Shown piece after piece: positions 20,021 to 31,801 of a DNA stretch of 64,000 nt. Made by a program: the position numbers and the translations under genes. The first letter of the stretch is position 1. Each line of letters opens with the position of its first letter. The notes beneath the pieces were generated by a model that saw nothing but the letters and a program-made list of their open reading frames with translations, was not told where the DNA came from and ran no database searches. This stretch comes from Serripes groenlandicus (taxonomy: Eukaryota; Mollusca; Bivalvia; Cardiida; Cardiidae), in NCBI GenBank assembly GCA_031761405.1, contig JASEVX010000334.1:62001-126000 (forward strand), read 5' to 3'.

Positions 20021-21718
20021 TACAACAGAGAAAAGTGTGAATTAAGTGTTGTTTCCTGGAATATCGAAGGACTTCGGAATTGTATAGGTGACTCTGATTT
20101 TTTGGATGTTATCCATAATAATGATATTGTCTTTCTCTGTGGAACATGGCAAAAACATAACGATGTATTCTGTTTAGAGGGTTTTGAACATGTTCTTATA
20201 CCAAGACAGGAAAGTTTAGCTACAAGTGTTAAGCGAGGACATGGGGGTGTTGCTCTTTACTACAAGAACTCGTTAAAAGATGGAATAAGCATTGTTGAAA
20301 AATATAATTACGGGCTTGTTGTAGCCAAACTCTGTCATACCTACTTTAATTTGGATAGAGATTTGTATTTATGCTTTGTTTATGTTCCCCCGAGCAACTC
20401 ACGTTATTTCAATATACTTGATAAAGATATTTTTGATATATTTGAAGATCTGATATCTAAATACACTGCGAATGGTGATTTTTGTATTATTGGAGACCTA
20501 AACGCTCGCTGTGGGACAAGAAAAGATTATTTGGAAGACCATTCTGTATTAGATCATTATTTTGAAAACATCGATTCATGTTCGTTGCCAAATGAAAATG
20601 TCGAGAGGAACAGTTTAGATAAGACCGTGAACAGTAATGGGATTAAACTATTACAATTATGTAAAAGTAGCAGTATAAAAATAGTAAACGGGCGTGTCGG
20701 AGATGACGCGACCGTTGGCCATTATACATACACGTCCGCAGCGGGTTGTAGTTTAATTGATTATGCTCTTTTTCCATGTGACTTATTTCCACGTATAAGT
20801 AATTTTATTGTACGTGATTTGCAAGCTTGCTCTTCACACACGCCTATCCACATCTCTCTTTCAGTTTACCCCTTTTCATATGTAACTATGGGTCAACATA
20901 TACATAATGACTCGGGTTCTCAAGAGAAAATAACCTGGAAAAGCGAACGTGCAGATGAATATCGCAATTTAATTTCTTCAGAATTAAGTAGTATAAACGA
21001 GTTGATTAATAAAATAACTAAAGAACATATGAATTTAGATTATGGCATTAACAAATTGTCGACCATTTTCCATGAATGCGCGTTCACTGTTTTCGGTAGA
21101 CAATTGCCCTCAGGCCCTTGTATAAACAAAACTGAGCGTAAATTTCACAGTGCATGGTTTAACAGTGAATGTGAGACAGCCCGTCGTGAACTGAGATTAT
21201 CAAATCGAGCTTACAAAAAGTGCAGATCCCTACAGAATAGGGAGTTACTGATTTCAACCCAGAAAACATATCGTTTGGCCAAAAAGCGTGCGAAGTTCAA
21301 ATATAGAGATGATCAGAAACGAACCTTTCGTAAATTGGCTTGTGAAAGTCCTCAGAAATTTTGGAGTGAAGTACGAAAATTTAGAACAAAAAGTAAACAG
21401 TGTGAAATAGATAGTACAACTATGTTTGATCATTTCAAAACGCTCTTTTCGTCCGATAATGTTTTCACCACTGAGGAAACTGAGTCCTTTTTGAACGATG
21501 ATAATTTTGATACGATTAGTGTATTTGAACTTGATAGAGATTTCACGGTTGATGATGTGCAGTCTGCTATTAGTTGTCTTAAAAGCGGGAAAAGTGGAGG
21601 TGTCGACAATTTATTGCCAGAAATGTTTTTAGAATGTAAATCGATATTAAGTCATAACTTGTGCAAATTGTTCAATTACATGTACAATAACAGTTTATAT
21701 CCGGAAAGCTGGACTTAA
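20021..21718 (+). pseudogene. LINE ORF2 part 1: endonuclease and start of reverse transcriptase
   Basis: APE-type endonucleases nick target DNA to prime reverse transcription. The frame shows the N-terminal VVSWNIEGLRN strand at about 20050, the DIVFLCGTW motif, GDLNARCG and the final SSHTPI element, in correct family order. Two catalytic positions look damaged: the usual Glu of the '(L/C)-E-T-W' motif is Gly (GGA at 20141-20143), and the usual Asp of the 'S-D-H' element reads Ser. A long helical linker follows, then the start of the reverse transcriptase (CLKSGKSGGVDNLLPEMF). The frame ends at TAA 21716-21718 inside the reverse transcriptase; coding similarity continues in the same frame (IIVPVPKKGNL, NNYRGITLTSI) to about 21798, where a frameshift occurs. 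The element is therefore not active. Confidence 0.85.
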
Positions 21719-21821
21719 GGGATAATCGTTCCAGTTCCCAAAAAAGGTAATTTATCTGATGTAAATAATTACAGAGGGATAACTTTAACTAGTATTTATT
21801 TTCTCTAATATATTTTCTATT

Positions 21822-23474
21822 ATGTTAGATTACCGATTGCGCAAATGGGCCGAAAGTCACAATGTGCTTAACGATTGTCAATTTGGTTTTCGAAAGAAGC
21901 GCAGTACTACAGACTGCATTTTTATTCTTAGCTCGATTGTTAACAAAGTTATAAAGCACGAGAAGAAAAAGTTATATTGCGCTTTTGTTGATTTTAAGAA
22001 GGCTTTCGACCTTGTGTATAGAAACGGTATTTGGCAAAAACTACTTAATCAGGGTGCCTCGAGCAAGATGGTTAAAATGCTACGAGCAATGTACGAACGA
22101 GTACAGTCATGTGTTCGTTCTAACGGAAGTTATTCTGAATTTTCCAACAGTTATTCGGGCGTCAAACAAGGCGAGCCGTTGTCGCCATTTTTGTTCATTT
22201 TATTTATAAATGACATGTACGAAAATCTTGTAGTACAAGAAAATGATTCATTTACCATAGATGAACTTAAAGTATTTATCCTGTTATTTGCAGACGATAC
22301 TGTTTTGCTAGCTTATACCAGTGATGGTTTACAGAGTTTATTGAACCAACTGAATAACTATTGTGTTAAATGGGGCATTACAGTTAATACCGATAAAACG
22401 GTTGTAATGGTTTTTAAACAGGGAAACCATCCGGAAAATGTTAGTATTTATTATAATAATGAAATTTTAAAGAATGTAACTAGATTTTCCTATTTAGGAG
22501 TAAACCTCTCTAGTAATGGTAGTTTTTATCAAACCCAGAAAACATTGTCTGACCAAGCACGAAAAGCGATGTTTTCCTTATACTCACTTTTTGATAAGGT
22601 TAATTTCGATATCAGGGATAAAATTAAGTTATTTGATAGCATGGTTAATCCCATCTTGAGCTATGGATCAGAGGTATACGGATTTCACAAATCTCCTGAC
22701 GTAGAAAAGGTTCACTTGAAATTTATGAAGAATATTATGGGCTTAAATCGCAATGTAACGAATGCTTGTATCTATGGTGAACTTGGGCGATTCCCTCTTT
22801 TAGTTACTAGAAAAATTAGAATTATCAAATATTGGTATAAGCTTGGCAAAACTCCAGATTCCCTGATGTATAAACTTATGTATAATTGTAATAACATTGG
22901 CTCAAACAATTGTAATACATGGTCTGTTAATGTGAAAAAATTATTATGTGGCTTAGGATTTCAATTTTTATGGAACAGTACTGCTGTAAATGATGGTCAT
23001 ATCGCCGCTATAACACAACGAATATACGATCAATACTTACAGCATTATCACAATGACATTGAAACGTCTAGTAAACTTGATACATTTTCACTAATAAAAA
23101 ATGATATTGCAATGGAACCATATATGGTACATGTATCGAACTTCAGACATAGACAGGCATTAAGTAAACTGAGATGTTCAAGCCATTCTTTAGAGATCGA
23201 AACCGGTCGACATAACAACACACCACGTACCAGTAGAATATGTAAAAAATGCACAATGAATGTTTTGGAAAATGAATATCACTTTATTCTAGTTTGTCCC
23301 TATTATCGAGAATTAAGAAATACTATTCTGCCTAAATACTATTGTAAATGGCCAAGTAGGCAAAAGTTTGTACAGCTGCTTAAATGTCAATCTACAATAG
23401 TTATGAGCAAGTTGGCTAAATTTACATACGAGGCTTTTATTTATCGCCAGAAAGAAAATGACAATTCTGTTTAA
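21822..23474 (+). pseudogene. LINE ORF2 part 2: reverse transcriptase core and C-terminal CCHC
   Basis: This 550-codon frame carries the reverse transcriptase of the same element, one base out of phase with part 1 after an indel near 21798-21820. Visible motifs are QFGFRKKRSTTD, AFVDFKKAFD (first catalytic Asp), SGVKQGEPLSPFLF, the FADD catalytic box at residues 156-159 (22287-22298) and FSYLGVNL. The C-terminus has a C-x2-C-x9-H-x4-C motif at residues 474-492, common in CR1/L2-like ORF2 proteins and thought to bind RNA. The catalytic residues of this half are intact, so loss of function came from the frameshift, the upstream stop and the endonuclease changes. The first ATG at 21822 is only the first Met after the frameshift. 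Confidence 0.9.
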
Positions 23475-23604
23475 CATTCCTAACTAACCATTTATTATAT
23501 TTTTCTCATGTTATATACTATATATATTGTTGTCCGCCTGTAAGGACTATAAAACATTTGTAATGTTTTTCGTCAATAAAAACTTTTGACTTGACTTGAC
23601 TTGA

Positions 23605-25170
23605 TAATTATCGATTTTATAATTGATACTTTATGTTTGACATACGTTGTAAAAACACCATAGACGAAACATACACACTCTTTATTACTTCACGCTTAAT
23701 CAGATTAGCTCCAGAGGTCGCCTCTGTTATAATGAGGGACATTAGTGATAATTATATGATCTCCCTTGTTAGATAAAGACCAAGGAAGACCAAATAGTTA
23801 GTAGGTCCTTTAAGTTGGAATCCTTTGTCTTTATCGCTATTTCGCAATGATATATTGCAATTACTCTGTACAAATTAATCATAAATGTGCTTATTAAAGT
23901 GATGATTCAAAAGACAAAATTTACATAGCAGTGTTTAAAGAAAACAAATGTGGAATTACTAATCAATCTAATAACAGTTGGCCAAGAAAATGCAATTATA
24001 AGTGCACCATCCAGTGCAAAAAAACAATGATAAAAACAAAGGAAACCAAATGATAGGACCTAGCTAGATGTAGAGAGTATTAAAGGGTGATAACTGACCG
24101 ATGTCTCCAATTGTACTAATGATTTGTGGTAATTTTTTTTTTTATTTATTTCTTACTCCAGCTTATGTCATATCGAGTTGTCGGTCGTGCATGTGTAAAC
24201 TTTATTTTTCAAACGACTATGTTACCATTGGACCAATTGTATGAAACTTCACAGGTAGCATCCTCTCCTATCCTAAATTACTTTAAATTATATCGATCCG
24301 TGCAAAGTTCTAGTTTTCATCTATCTGACTTCTTCAAGCCGTAATGATTTACCGACAAACATGGCCAAAAGGGTGCGGCCTATTTTGCTTTTTATTGCTA
24401 AAGAGATTTAATGTTTTGCCCAATGACAGAAGAGCAAAATTGGCCCTCTTGGTGGCGGAACTGTTTTGCATTGTATGATTATAGCAAATTATATGGTAGA
24501 CATGTTTTTTTTGTGACCCTCTATGAGATTTCGTCAAGCCATGATGATTGGTTGAAAGACTTGGCCTAACGAGTGTACCGTATGTATCTATTTTTGAGTG
24601 CCGTGTGCCAACAGATGTAATCATTTATCCGTGGTCAATACATTTACTCTAGTCATAGTCACTGTCAACGATTATGAAACCTTTAGCCTGTTATTTTCTC
24701 ATTAAAGCTTTTATAACTAACTTGCAAAGGGAACGAGAACGATCGATAATGTAAAATGCCATGGATCATTGATTTTCATATCATGTATATTCCATTAAGG
24801 TCCCGTCGATACAATCAAAGTAAATTGTTCACAATCGAGGCTTTTAGATGATACATAAACTTGTAATATGGCGCTAATATTGTCATAATTTCGCATCGTA
24901 TGTTAACAATGTCGACCTAATAAGTAATTATGATACTAGTTTTAAAATACGAAATTTTTAAGATACAATGCGAAATTATGATAATATGATACTTGTTTAA
25001 TAAAGTTAAATATTAATTACCTTTATTAAACAAGTTTTGATCATGATTAAGATTATCATTTCTTACATTATCAAAATAATTAAATAATAGAAAGACACAT
25101 AAGAGAAACTGCTCTGTGAAACTTAAACATGAATCGTCGCCAAATCGTCGTAAACAGACCCTTCAAATAT
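23605..25170. other. Noncoding; diverged mollusc interspersed repeat at about 24130-24620
   Basis: No gene. The 24130-24620 stretch (GAAACTTCACAGGTAGCATC, CTTCAAGCC, ACATGGCCAAAAGGG) is a diverged relative of 15614-16277. Confidence 0.5.
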
Positions 25171-25171
25171 A

Positions 25172-25424
25172 TGAGCCGTTCCACGAGAAAACCAACATTA
25201 AGGAATCTGCGTAATGTATCGGCCCAGATCAGCCTGCTCAGTCCCGACACATTCCGCCTCAGAGGGAAAGAGATTACTGATTAATGATTAATGATTCCAG
25301 AAACAGAAAATCCACAGGAGGCGAAACATGTCCGCCGTGGTTAGCCTGCGCGGCATGCTTTGGCTGATCCGGATCGATACTTTACGCAGAGTCAACAATG
25401 TTAGTTTTCTCGTGGAACGGCTCA
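25172..25424. mobile_element. MITE, palindromic family with TA target site
   Basis: Begins TGAGCCGTTCCACGAGAAAA and ends with its reverse complement, flanked on both sides by TA, as expected for Tc1/mariner-type insertion. Complementarity continues inward for about 65 bases (CTGCGTAATGTATCGG against CGATACTTTACGCAG). No coding capacity. It is the best preserved of six copies in the window. Confidence 0.85.
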
Positions 25425-25519
25425 TATAAATTTATTTCATATTGGTACGGTATTGTACGTCGACTTCAACATGATTTCAGTCACTTCACGTCGTTCCCTG
25501 TGTGAATTACAAGTATTGC

Positions 25520-25708
25520 TGAAGGATTTATCCTGACACTAGCGCGACAGTCTCAATACTATCCCTGCAACCCTGAGCGACAAGGAGGAGAGACACTACT
25601 ACCATTTTTTAAAATCTTTAGTATGATATGACCGGCGATCGAACCCTGATCTCCCATTATATGGGTGGATGCTCTAACCACTACGCTAACGATGTGGTAT
25701 CATATCAA
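25520..25708 (-). mobile_element. tRNA-headed SINE, family 2
   Basis: On the minus strand it shows a tRNA-like head (TTAGCGTAGTGGTTAGAGCA ... GGGTTCGATCGCC) followed by the family 2 body containing GACTGTCGCGCTAGTGTCAG. The tail is lost. Confidence 0.7.
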
Positions 25709-26335
25709 ATAATAGAATGCCTACTTGTGTCACTGCTAGCGATATTTGTTTTTTATGTTGTTTTTGTATTAGACAACAATTCCATCATGTAAGGATCATG
25801 TAAGGATTGTAGTATCAACAAGGGGAACTATTATGCAATCACTTAATGAGTTTGTTTAATATAAAATGACAGATTGTAAGCTTGTCTCACATCTGGTCTT
25901 ATTTGTTTTGATGATCTCCAACGATAGATGTCGATTAATAGAAGGAAAGAGAGCATTATTTTCCGGAAAGGCATCAATCCTGAAAACCTATCGAAGACGG
26001 CTTTGACCGACAACTGGCTCGACAAGTATGCAATCTGATCCTGATTGCCATTGATTTCAAGTTAGGTCTTTGATTAAGGTGGCTCAATAATATAATGTGT
26101 GTATCATATATCGGAAACAACACCTTTACAACCGTAATAAGCTATCAATTATATTACTGGTCATAAAATATCACATGCAATTTCCGTAAGTGTAATATTA
26201 CCCCGCGGTTTCCTCACTTACTCTTTGAATAGTTATTTCCTTTCATTTTTGTTTATGATTCTCTCTTTCAGTACAAAATTGGGCGACTCAACTTTGATAT
26301 TATAATAGTTTAAGGATATTTCAAAAACTAAAAGG

Positions 26336-26405
26336 AAAACAATGCTGATTTCCGGTGAGACAGCTCGTCACGAGCTGACTCATTTGAATCTGTATTGTTT
26401 GCAGA
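26336..26405. repeat. Hairpin related to the core of the TTAA MITEs at 31.6 and 36.8 kb
   Basis: GGTGAGACAGCTCGT followed by ACGAGCTGACTC and flanking AACAATGCTGATTTC / AATCTGTATTGTTT form an imperfect hairpin with arms of about 33 bases; the same core occurs at 31635-31700. Confidence 0.7.
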
Positions 26406-26651
26406 CACCTCAATATTGCCATTGGCTCTGGAAGAGTGATATTGACCTGGTACGAGCTTTAAATTTAATTAAAAACCTGTATTATGTGTTGTCACTATAC
26501 TATGCATATCCGAAGAAGCGGAAAAAATATGCATGAATTACTTCATTGGAATCTCGCCAAACGATATCTCTTTTTGAAAAACACTGTATATTTTCTCGAA
26601 AATTATTTAATTAATTGACTGATTTTGTTTTTAAACCGTTTTTAACAATAA

Positions 26652-26904
26652 TTTAGTCATATGACGGCGGCCAGTTCAGCTACTCATGTGTTTAATGGCT
26701 TCTACACACCCGTTATACACACAGCAAACTTCCCAAGCAACTGGCTGCTTTACCACATGAAGTATTTACCCATTGGTGGAAGACGAATGACACTTGTCAC
26801 ATTGACATTCATCAAATGTCAAAAAGAATGTTGATCGAGCTGGGATTCGAACTCACATCCCCTTAATTGGAAGCCCGTGTCGCTACCGACAGAGCTACCG
26901 AGGT
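26652..26904 (-). mobile_element. SINE, family 1 (reverse)
   Basis: Reverse copy with the conserved body (GACGAATG...CTTGTCAC, CCAAGCAACTGGCTGCTTT) and tRNA head at the right end (GGGATTCGAACTCACA, GCTACCGACAGAGCTACCG). Confidence 0.75.
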
Positions 26905-27564
26905 AAACAATTATAGTTGAGCGTTGGTCCAGGAAACCGACTTGTATCCAATTACACCAACCTTATTACGCGCAAAATAACACTTAAATACTTAAAACCA
27001 TATTGAATCATTTGAGTTTCCATACTATTTTGTAAAACATAAATGGTGGAATGCTTTTAAATATATAACTAAGTTGACATTACTAATAACGTTGCTGAAA
27101 AAATAAAATATTTTGATATTAGTATTAGGGAAACAAAATAAATGTAATATGCATAGTATTTAAGTATTGCTTAACGTTTAGCAGGGTTGGTGACATTGGA
27201 CCCATAACATACTTATTACATGCGAGGAAAGTTACCTTCCCGCGCATCCACACTAAAATATACAAAGCAACACAGTTCGTCAAAGGTTTCTTGAAACCTA
27301 CTAAAAGGTCAACAGTTAGGAGCAATATAAGACTGCTTGGATGGGCTGGCTTGTCTGCAGCAAGACTTGTCTCAAATACCGTTTACGGTTGCCTTTCTAC
27401 ATACACAATTAGGCCACTGGTTGAAGAAGAATCAAGATTGAATACCTGTCATACCCGCAATGATGTATTATGTTGTTATAGAAAGGTTACGATGCGTACT
27501 GACATTTATTTGACATTTGACATTTAAATAAATGATTTGGATCACTGCAGCCGAAACGAGGTAG
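26905..27564. other. No supported gene
   Basis: Only short frames without recognisable content. Confidence 0.5.
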
Positions 27565-27712
27565 ATTGATTGATTGATTGATTTTTCAGTCATATCACGG
27601 CAGCCAGTTCACCTACATCTGTTCTCATATGTTTCTTGGGTTTCTCACACCAGTACTACATACCACTATTTCAAAGCAACTGGCTTCTTTTCCACATATA
27701 CTGAAACGAGGC
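27565..27712 (-). mobile_element. SINE, family 1, 5'-truncated (reverse)
   Basis: The (GATT)n tail, CAGTCATATCACGGCAGCC and the AACTGGCTTCTTTTCCACAT body are present; the tRNA head is missing. Confidence 0.65.
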
Positions 27713-28152
27713 AGATACAGATCGTTCATGAATGTTCGTGCAATCCAGTCTCGCCATGTATACTACCAACCTATATTACCTTGCTTAAGACTCAAAAACC
27801 GATAACATACGGATATGCTACTGGACAGTTTATTTGGTATGATAGATTCACAACGAATGAAATGTACCGAGTCGAGGGAACACTCTAACATGTCCATACC
27901 TCTTTAAGTTATTTACAGGTTATTTTCGACCTAACTTTCATATTGACAGAGTTTTTAATAGACTGTCCTCATCAGATCGACGCAATTTGTTTTATTGAGG
28001 TTTTCGCCGGTTTCAACATTATTAATTATTTCAGTTATATCACGGCGACAGTTCACGTATTCATGATCCCTGGGTAAACACACAAGTACTAGGCTAGGAA
28101 TTGTGCCTTTCCCATTGGACACTCCTCAGATTCCTCAGATCGACTCAAGACC

Positions 28153-28414
28153 GCCTCGATGGTGTAGTGGTAGAGTGTCCGCCACGGGTGCAGGAGGTTG
28201 TGGATACGATCCACATTCGGATCGTACCAAAGACTTTATAAATGGTACTTATGGCAGCCCTCGTTGGCACTTAGGGTTGCGGGGTTAACATTACCACTGA
28301 CTGGCTTGTGTCAGGATAACTGGACCATTATAACTGGTATATTACTAAAGAAACGCCGTAATATAAATGAACTGTGTTGAAAGCGGCGTAAAACTCCAAA
28401 CAATCAATCAATCT
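28153..28414 (+). mobile_element. SINE, family 2, near full length
   Basis: A tRNA-like head (GATGGTGTAGTGGTAGAGTG, B box GGATACGATCCA) is followed by a body ending GTTGAAAGCGGCGTAAAACT and a CAAT repeat tail. Other copies at 25520, 43493, 51788 and 54030. It lies just downstream of the Kv T1 exon, in what would be its first intron. Confidence 0.8.
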
Positions 28415-28454
28415 ATCAGTCCGACTCAAACAAACCAATAAACATGTCACTAAC

Positions 28455-28747
28455 CTGTAGTAGCAGCAGTCGGAAAGATTCTCATGACTAATGCCCCAAT
28501 AATCCAACTCGTCCAGAAACAAACGGGGGCAAACAGTTGTCGGCAGATGCAACTTTCCCGTCTCGTAAAACATGAGAACTGCTGCAAAACTGTCTGCTGA
28601 TCGGTCGACGGTAAACGACAACTCTTTCTCGTCCTCTAATGCCTGGTTCACCATTTCTTTAAGCAGGCCTTTTTGTACCACATTCATGATGATGTCTGAA
28701 TTAAACTCAAAATGTTTCCCAGAAATGTTCACTTTAACACGAGTCAT
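28455..28747 (-). CDS. Voltage-gated K+ channel T1 (tetramerisation) exon
   Basis: The T1/BTB domain sits at the cytoplasmic N-terminus of Kv subunits and drives subfamily-specific tetramer assembly. The exon starts at ATG 28745-28747 (MTRVKVNISGKHFEFN) and includes DRSADSFAAVLMFYETGKLHLP and DELDYWGI, all characteristic. The zinc-binding motif H-x5-C-x20-C-C of Shab/Shaw/Shal-type channels is complete (HLPTTVC ... CC), which excludes a Shaker-type T1. A consensus donor (CTACAG followed by GTTAGT) begins at 28454, so the exon ends two bases into a codon. The segment from 28571 upward is the start of a 5.16-kb tandem duplication. No membrane exon follows downstream on the minus strand within the remaining 28 kb, so the gene is either spread over very long introns or broken. 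Confidence 0.85.
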
Positions 28748-29130
28748 GTTTTCTTTAGTTTTTTGACATTAATTTTTTTTCTCACAGTTTGTTCACTTCC
28801 TGCCCAAAATGCCGTGCGATTACAATCGATATAGTCACATATCTAAAATCATTCTGTATAAATATCAATCAACACCAAGATCGCCACTGGCACATATTAT
28901 ATACGATATTAAGAAATAAGTCTGTCAGTGCCTTATGTCAGTTTACCCCTGAAAATTAGATTATAGAAATAATATCATATTATCCGTCCCATAAGCTGTT
29001 AATCCGACCGTTATTTATTTCATGAAAGGTCTTAAACTGATCATTGTGCGAACCCGGAACGGTGTAAAATGCATGGCTGAACGCTTTATTGATATTTAGT
29101 AAATTAACGTTTAAGTTTATTCATTATATA

Positions 29131-29372
29131 TGAGCTATTCCACAAGAAAACCAACATTATGAAGTAATGTATCGACCAAGATCAATCTACACAGGCATAT
29201 CCCGGCTGATACATTCCGTCTCAGAGGTATAGAGTAATGATTACTGAAACAGAAAATCCATAGGTGGCGAACATTTTCTGCCCGGGAAAGCCTGCGCGGC
29301 ATGCTTAGGCTGATCCATGTCGATACTTTTTATCGCAAAGTCCACAATGTTGTTTTCTCGTTGAGCGGCTCA
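29131..29372. mobile_element. MITE, palindromic TA family
   Basis: TGAGCTATTCCACAAGAAAA at the left and TTTTCTCGTTGAGCGGCTCA at the right, flanked by TA; same family as 25172-25424 but more diverged. Confidence 0.8.
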
Positions 29373-31587
29373 TATATTTTCATTGTTCTTCGTTCTCATT
29401 AGTGTAATGTTTATAATTGAAATTTACTTGGCATCCAAACTTGAAGAAATTTAAGACCATCTGTTTCATATTTATATTTCTCAAGAGGTTAAACTATTTA
29501 AAATATATTTAATTGATTGATTTATAACACTTTAAACTCACTGTTTAAAAACAGAGATTTAATCCAGTAATATTTTATGTTTACTCCATCTTTTACCCAG
29601 CACAGCCACCCTTCTAAATATCAATGTTGGTATCACTCAGTGAAAACAAATCTCAGTAACATTATGAAACATACGATTATCCCAAACTAATTAAATCCTA
29701 AACTATCTCTAATGTTCAATTCAACACATTATTAATCCATTTTGTAGATGATGCACCGCTGATATATTAACGAAGTCTTTGAACGAATCATGTTTATGTT
29801 TAAGCACAGAAGAATAAAGAAGTCGTTAACAATTCAAACCGTTCCCAATACCACTCTGTAGCTTCACGATTCACCTCCAATCGATACTATCAATGATTGG
29901 CACATACTGAACTAACACAAACACACATTGCTACAACATGCAGCATAAAAAGGCTGCGCAGTGGAGCGTAACCGTCTTTGGACGAAATATACTCGATTCG
30001 CTTATTCCTAAATATTTCAAAAACAGATAATTCGTCAATGTGTATGTGAAAGCTATTAAAAGGAGTATTCGCAAGAGCAGAGATTGGAACGAGAAAGTTG
30101 ATGCAACGAAACAATGTTGTCTGAAAAGACTTCGTTAACCCTTTCCTTCATACAGACATATTGACACATGTGCAGTAGACGACTTTTAACAACATTGTGG
30201 CAAAAGGGGATATTTCTCATAATCAGCAATTTCTTCTTTTGCTGCAATAGTGTCAACTCTATGTGATTATTATACTATCATTTATAGAAATTTCATTATA
30301 TATATATTTGTTTCCAAAGTCGTTTGTTGTACAGTTAATTAATATACATTAATTGAATTATTGAAGTTTATTAGCTAGTACATAGTTTCCAATGTTCATG
30401 AAATAAACCTTTTATTCTATATTTTGAATTTGTCTGTTAGAAATGATCATGTTTGTTTGTTTGTTTTAAACCCGTCGAGCATTTACAAAACGTATGACTT
30501 TTTTCTTTTTCATATCGTTTAGTTAAAATCACATGTACAGTTTATCGCGCAATTATTTCGTCCTTTCCGATGGTTGGTTGCTTAGAAAATTCGCAAATCG
30601 ATTGTTTGCAGATAAAATCATTGTGACCAGTATTTAGGGTAGTAATTTAGCTACATGATGTAACATAACGCTTCATTCAATCGTCGTTTTTTTAAAGCTC
30701 GACTATTCGTAGAATAATGATCGGCGACGGCATCTGCGTGGCGTCCGGTTAAAGTTTTAGGGCAAGTGGGCATTTTCATTTATTTTTTTACATTTTCTCA
30801 ATAAGTGCTTGTGGCAGGGCTTTCGTATTTGGGATATAGTTACAATCTATGCCTTTTTTCATATTGTATGCTGACGATGCTGAGTGTTACCTTCTTTTTG
30901 GGTTAAACAACATCATTTTTGGTGGTTTAAGGTAGATTTTGAGAAATTGAGATAAATTCATAATTTTTCCTTACATTCATTTCTAATTGTGATCACTCAT
31001 TCATCAAATATAGTTCTTCAACTATTAAACGGGCTTTGGGGTCAGACATTTGGAAAATCTTTTTTAAGAATTCTTGCTACTTTTGGACTCTGTCAGTTTT
31101 AATATTTGCGTTAAGCTCAACGTTAAAGTTTCGTTTCTAGCTCGACTATTCAAAGAATAATGAGAGCTTTACTACTCGCCCCGGCGTCAGCGTCTGCGTC
31201 GGCGTACGGTTAAAGTGTTAGGGCAAGTGTGGATTTTCATTTATAACTACTACTTCATTCAATTCACTTCATACTTCACACATTTGTTCCGGACCATGAC
31301 TCAATTAGGTTAGATAACTCCATATCATCCTTTATACAAATTATGGCCCCTGATTGACTTAGGAACATACGTTAAAGTTTATATCAAGTTGGCATTTTCA
31401 TGCATAGCTCCAATACCATTAATACAATTCGAGCGCTGTCCTACGAATACAACGTTTGGAGGTGAGTACTGATATCAATGTTCATACATTGTACATGTAT
31501 ACAATTGATTTTTTAAATTACATATATTTCAATGTAGATATCTATTCATTTACTTTTATATATAGAGTATATATGATTTAATAGTAC
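29373..31587. other. No supported gene; small repeat remnants
   Basis: At 30135 a TTAA followed by CCCTTTCC and CATACAGACA is the left end of a TTAA MITE whose right end is not recognisable. At 30688-30780 and 31137-31240 two related segments start GCTCGACTATTC and contain GGCGTC-rich sequence then GGTTAAAGT, a dispersed mollusc repeat. Confidence 0.5.
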
Positions 31588-31801
31588 TTAACTCTTTCAG
31601 CGCCAAAGGCAACATTTAGGTTTTTGCAAACAATACTGATTCAGGTGAGTCAGCTCGTAACGAGCTGTCTCACCTGAAATCAGCATTGTTTGCCTTTTAT
31701 CTATCAAAATAGACCAACAAATCTTATTACATGTGAATGAAGACGCCCAATTATGGACATGGAACAGTCTACTTTAAACAATTCGGCGCTGAAAGAGTTA
31801 A
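31588..31801. mobile_element. MITE with TTAA target sites (piggyBac-like)
   Basis: TTAA is followed by CTCTTTCAGCGCC and the right end is GGCGCTGAAAGAG followed by TTAA, a perfect 13-bp terminal inverted repeat with TTAA on both sides, the hallmark of piggyBac-type insertion. The core is itself a hairpin (CAGGTGAGTCAGCTCGT / ACGAGCTGTCTCACCTG). Confidence 0.8.

Larger units (their letters stand above)
19784..23604 (+). mobile_element. APE-type non-LTR retrotransposon (LINE), nearly full ORF2
   Basis: A single element spans an N-terminal segment, an apurinic-endonuclease-like domain, a reverse transcriptase and a C-terminal CCHC motif, followed by a short untranslated region with AATAAA at 23575 and a terminal (TTGAC)n tail ending at 23604. 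Short microsatellite tails are typical of CR1/L2/jockey-like clades; the exact clade is not resolved. The upstream frame 19784-20017 (ending ...RDKLYINNKLYSPSV) lies in the same phase as the endonuclease and resembles the end of a LINE ORF1; a TAA at 20018-20020 separates them. The 5' end and any target-site duplication could not be located. Confidence 0.85.

Noticed and set aside
28572..28766. Plus-strand 64-codon ORF (repeated at 33740-33934)
   Set aside because: It is the reverse strand of the Kv T1 exon.
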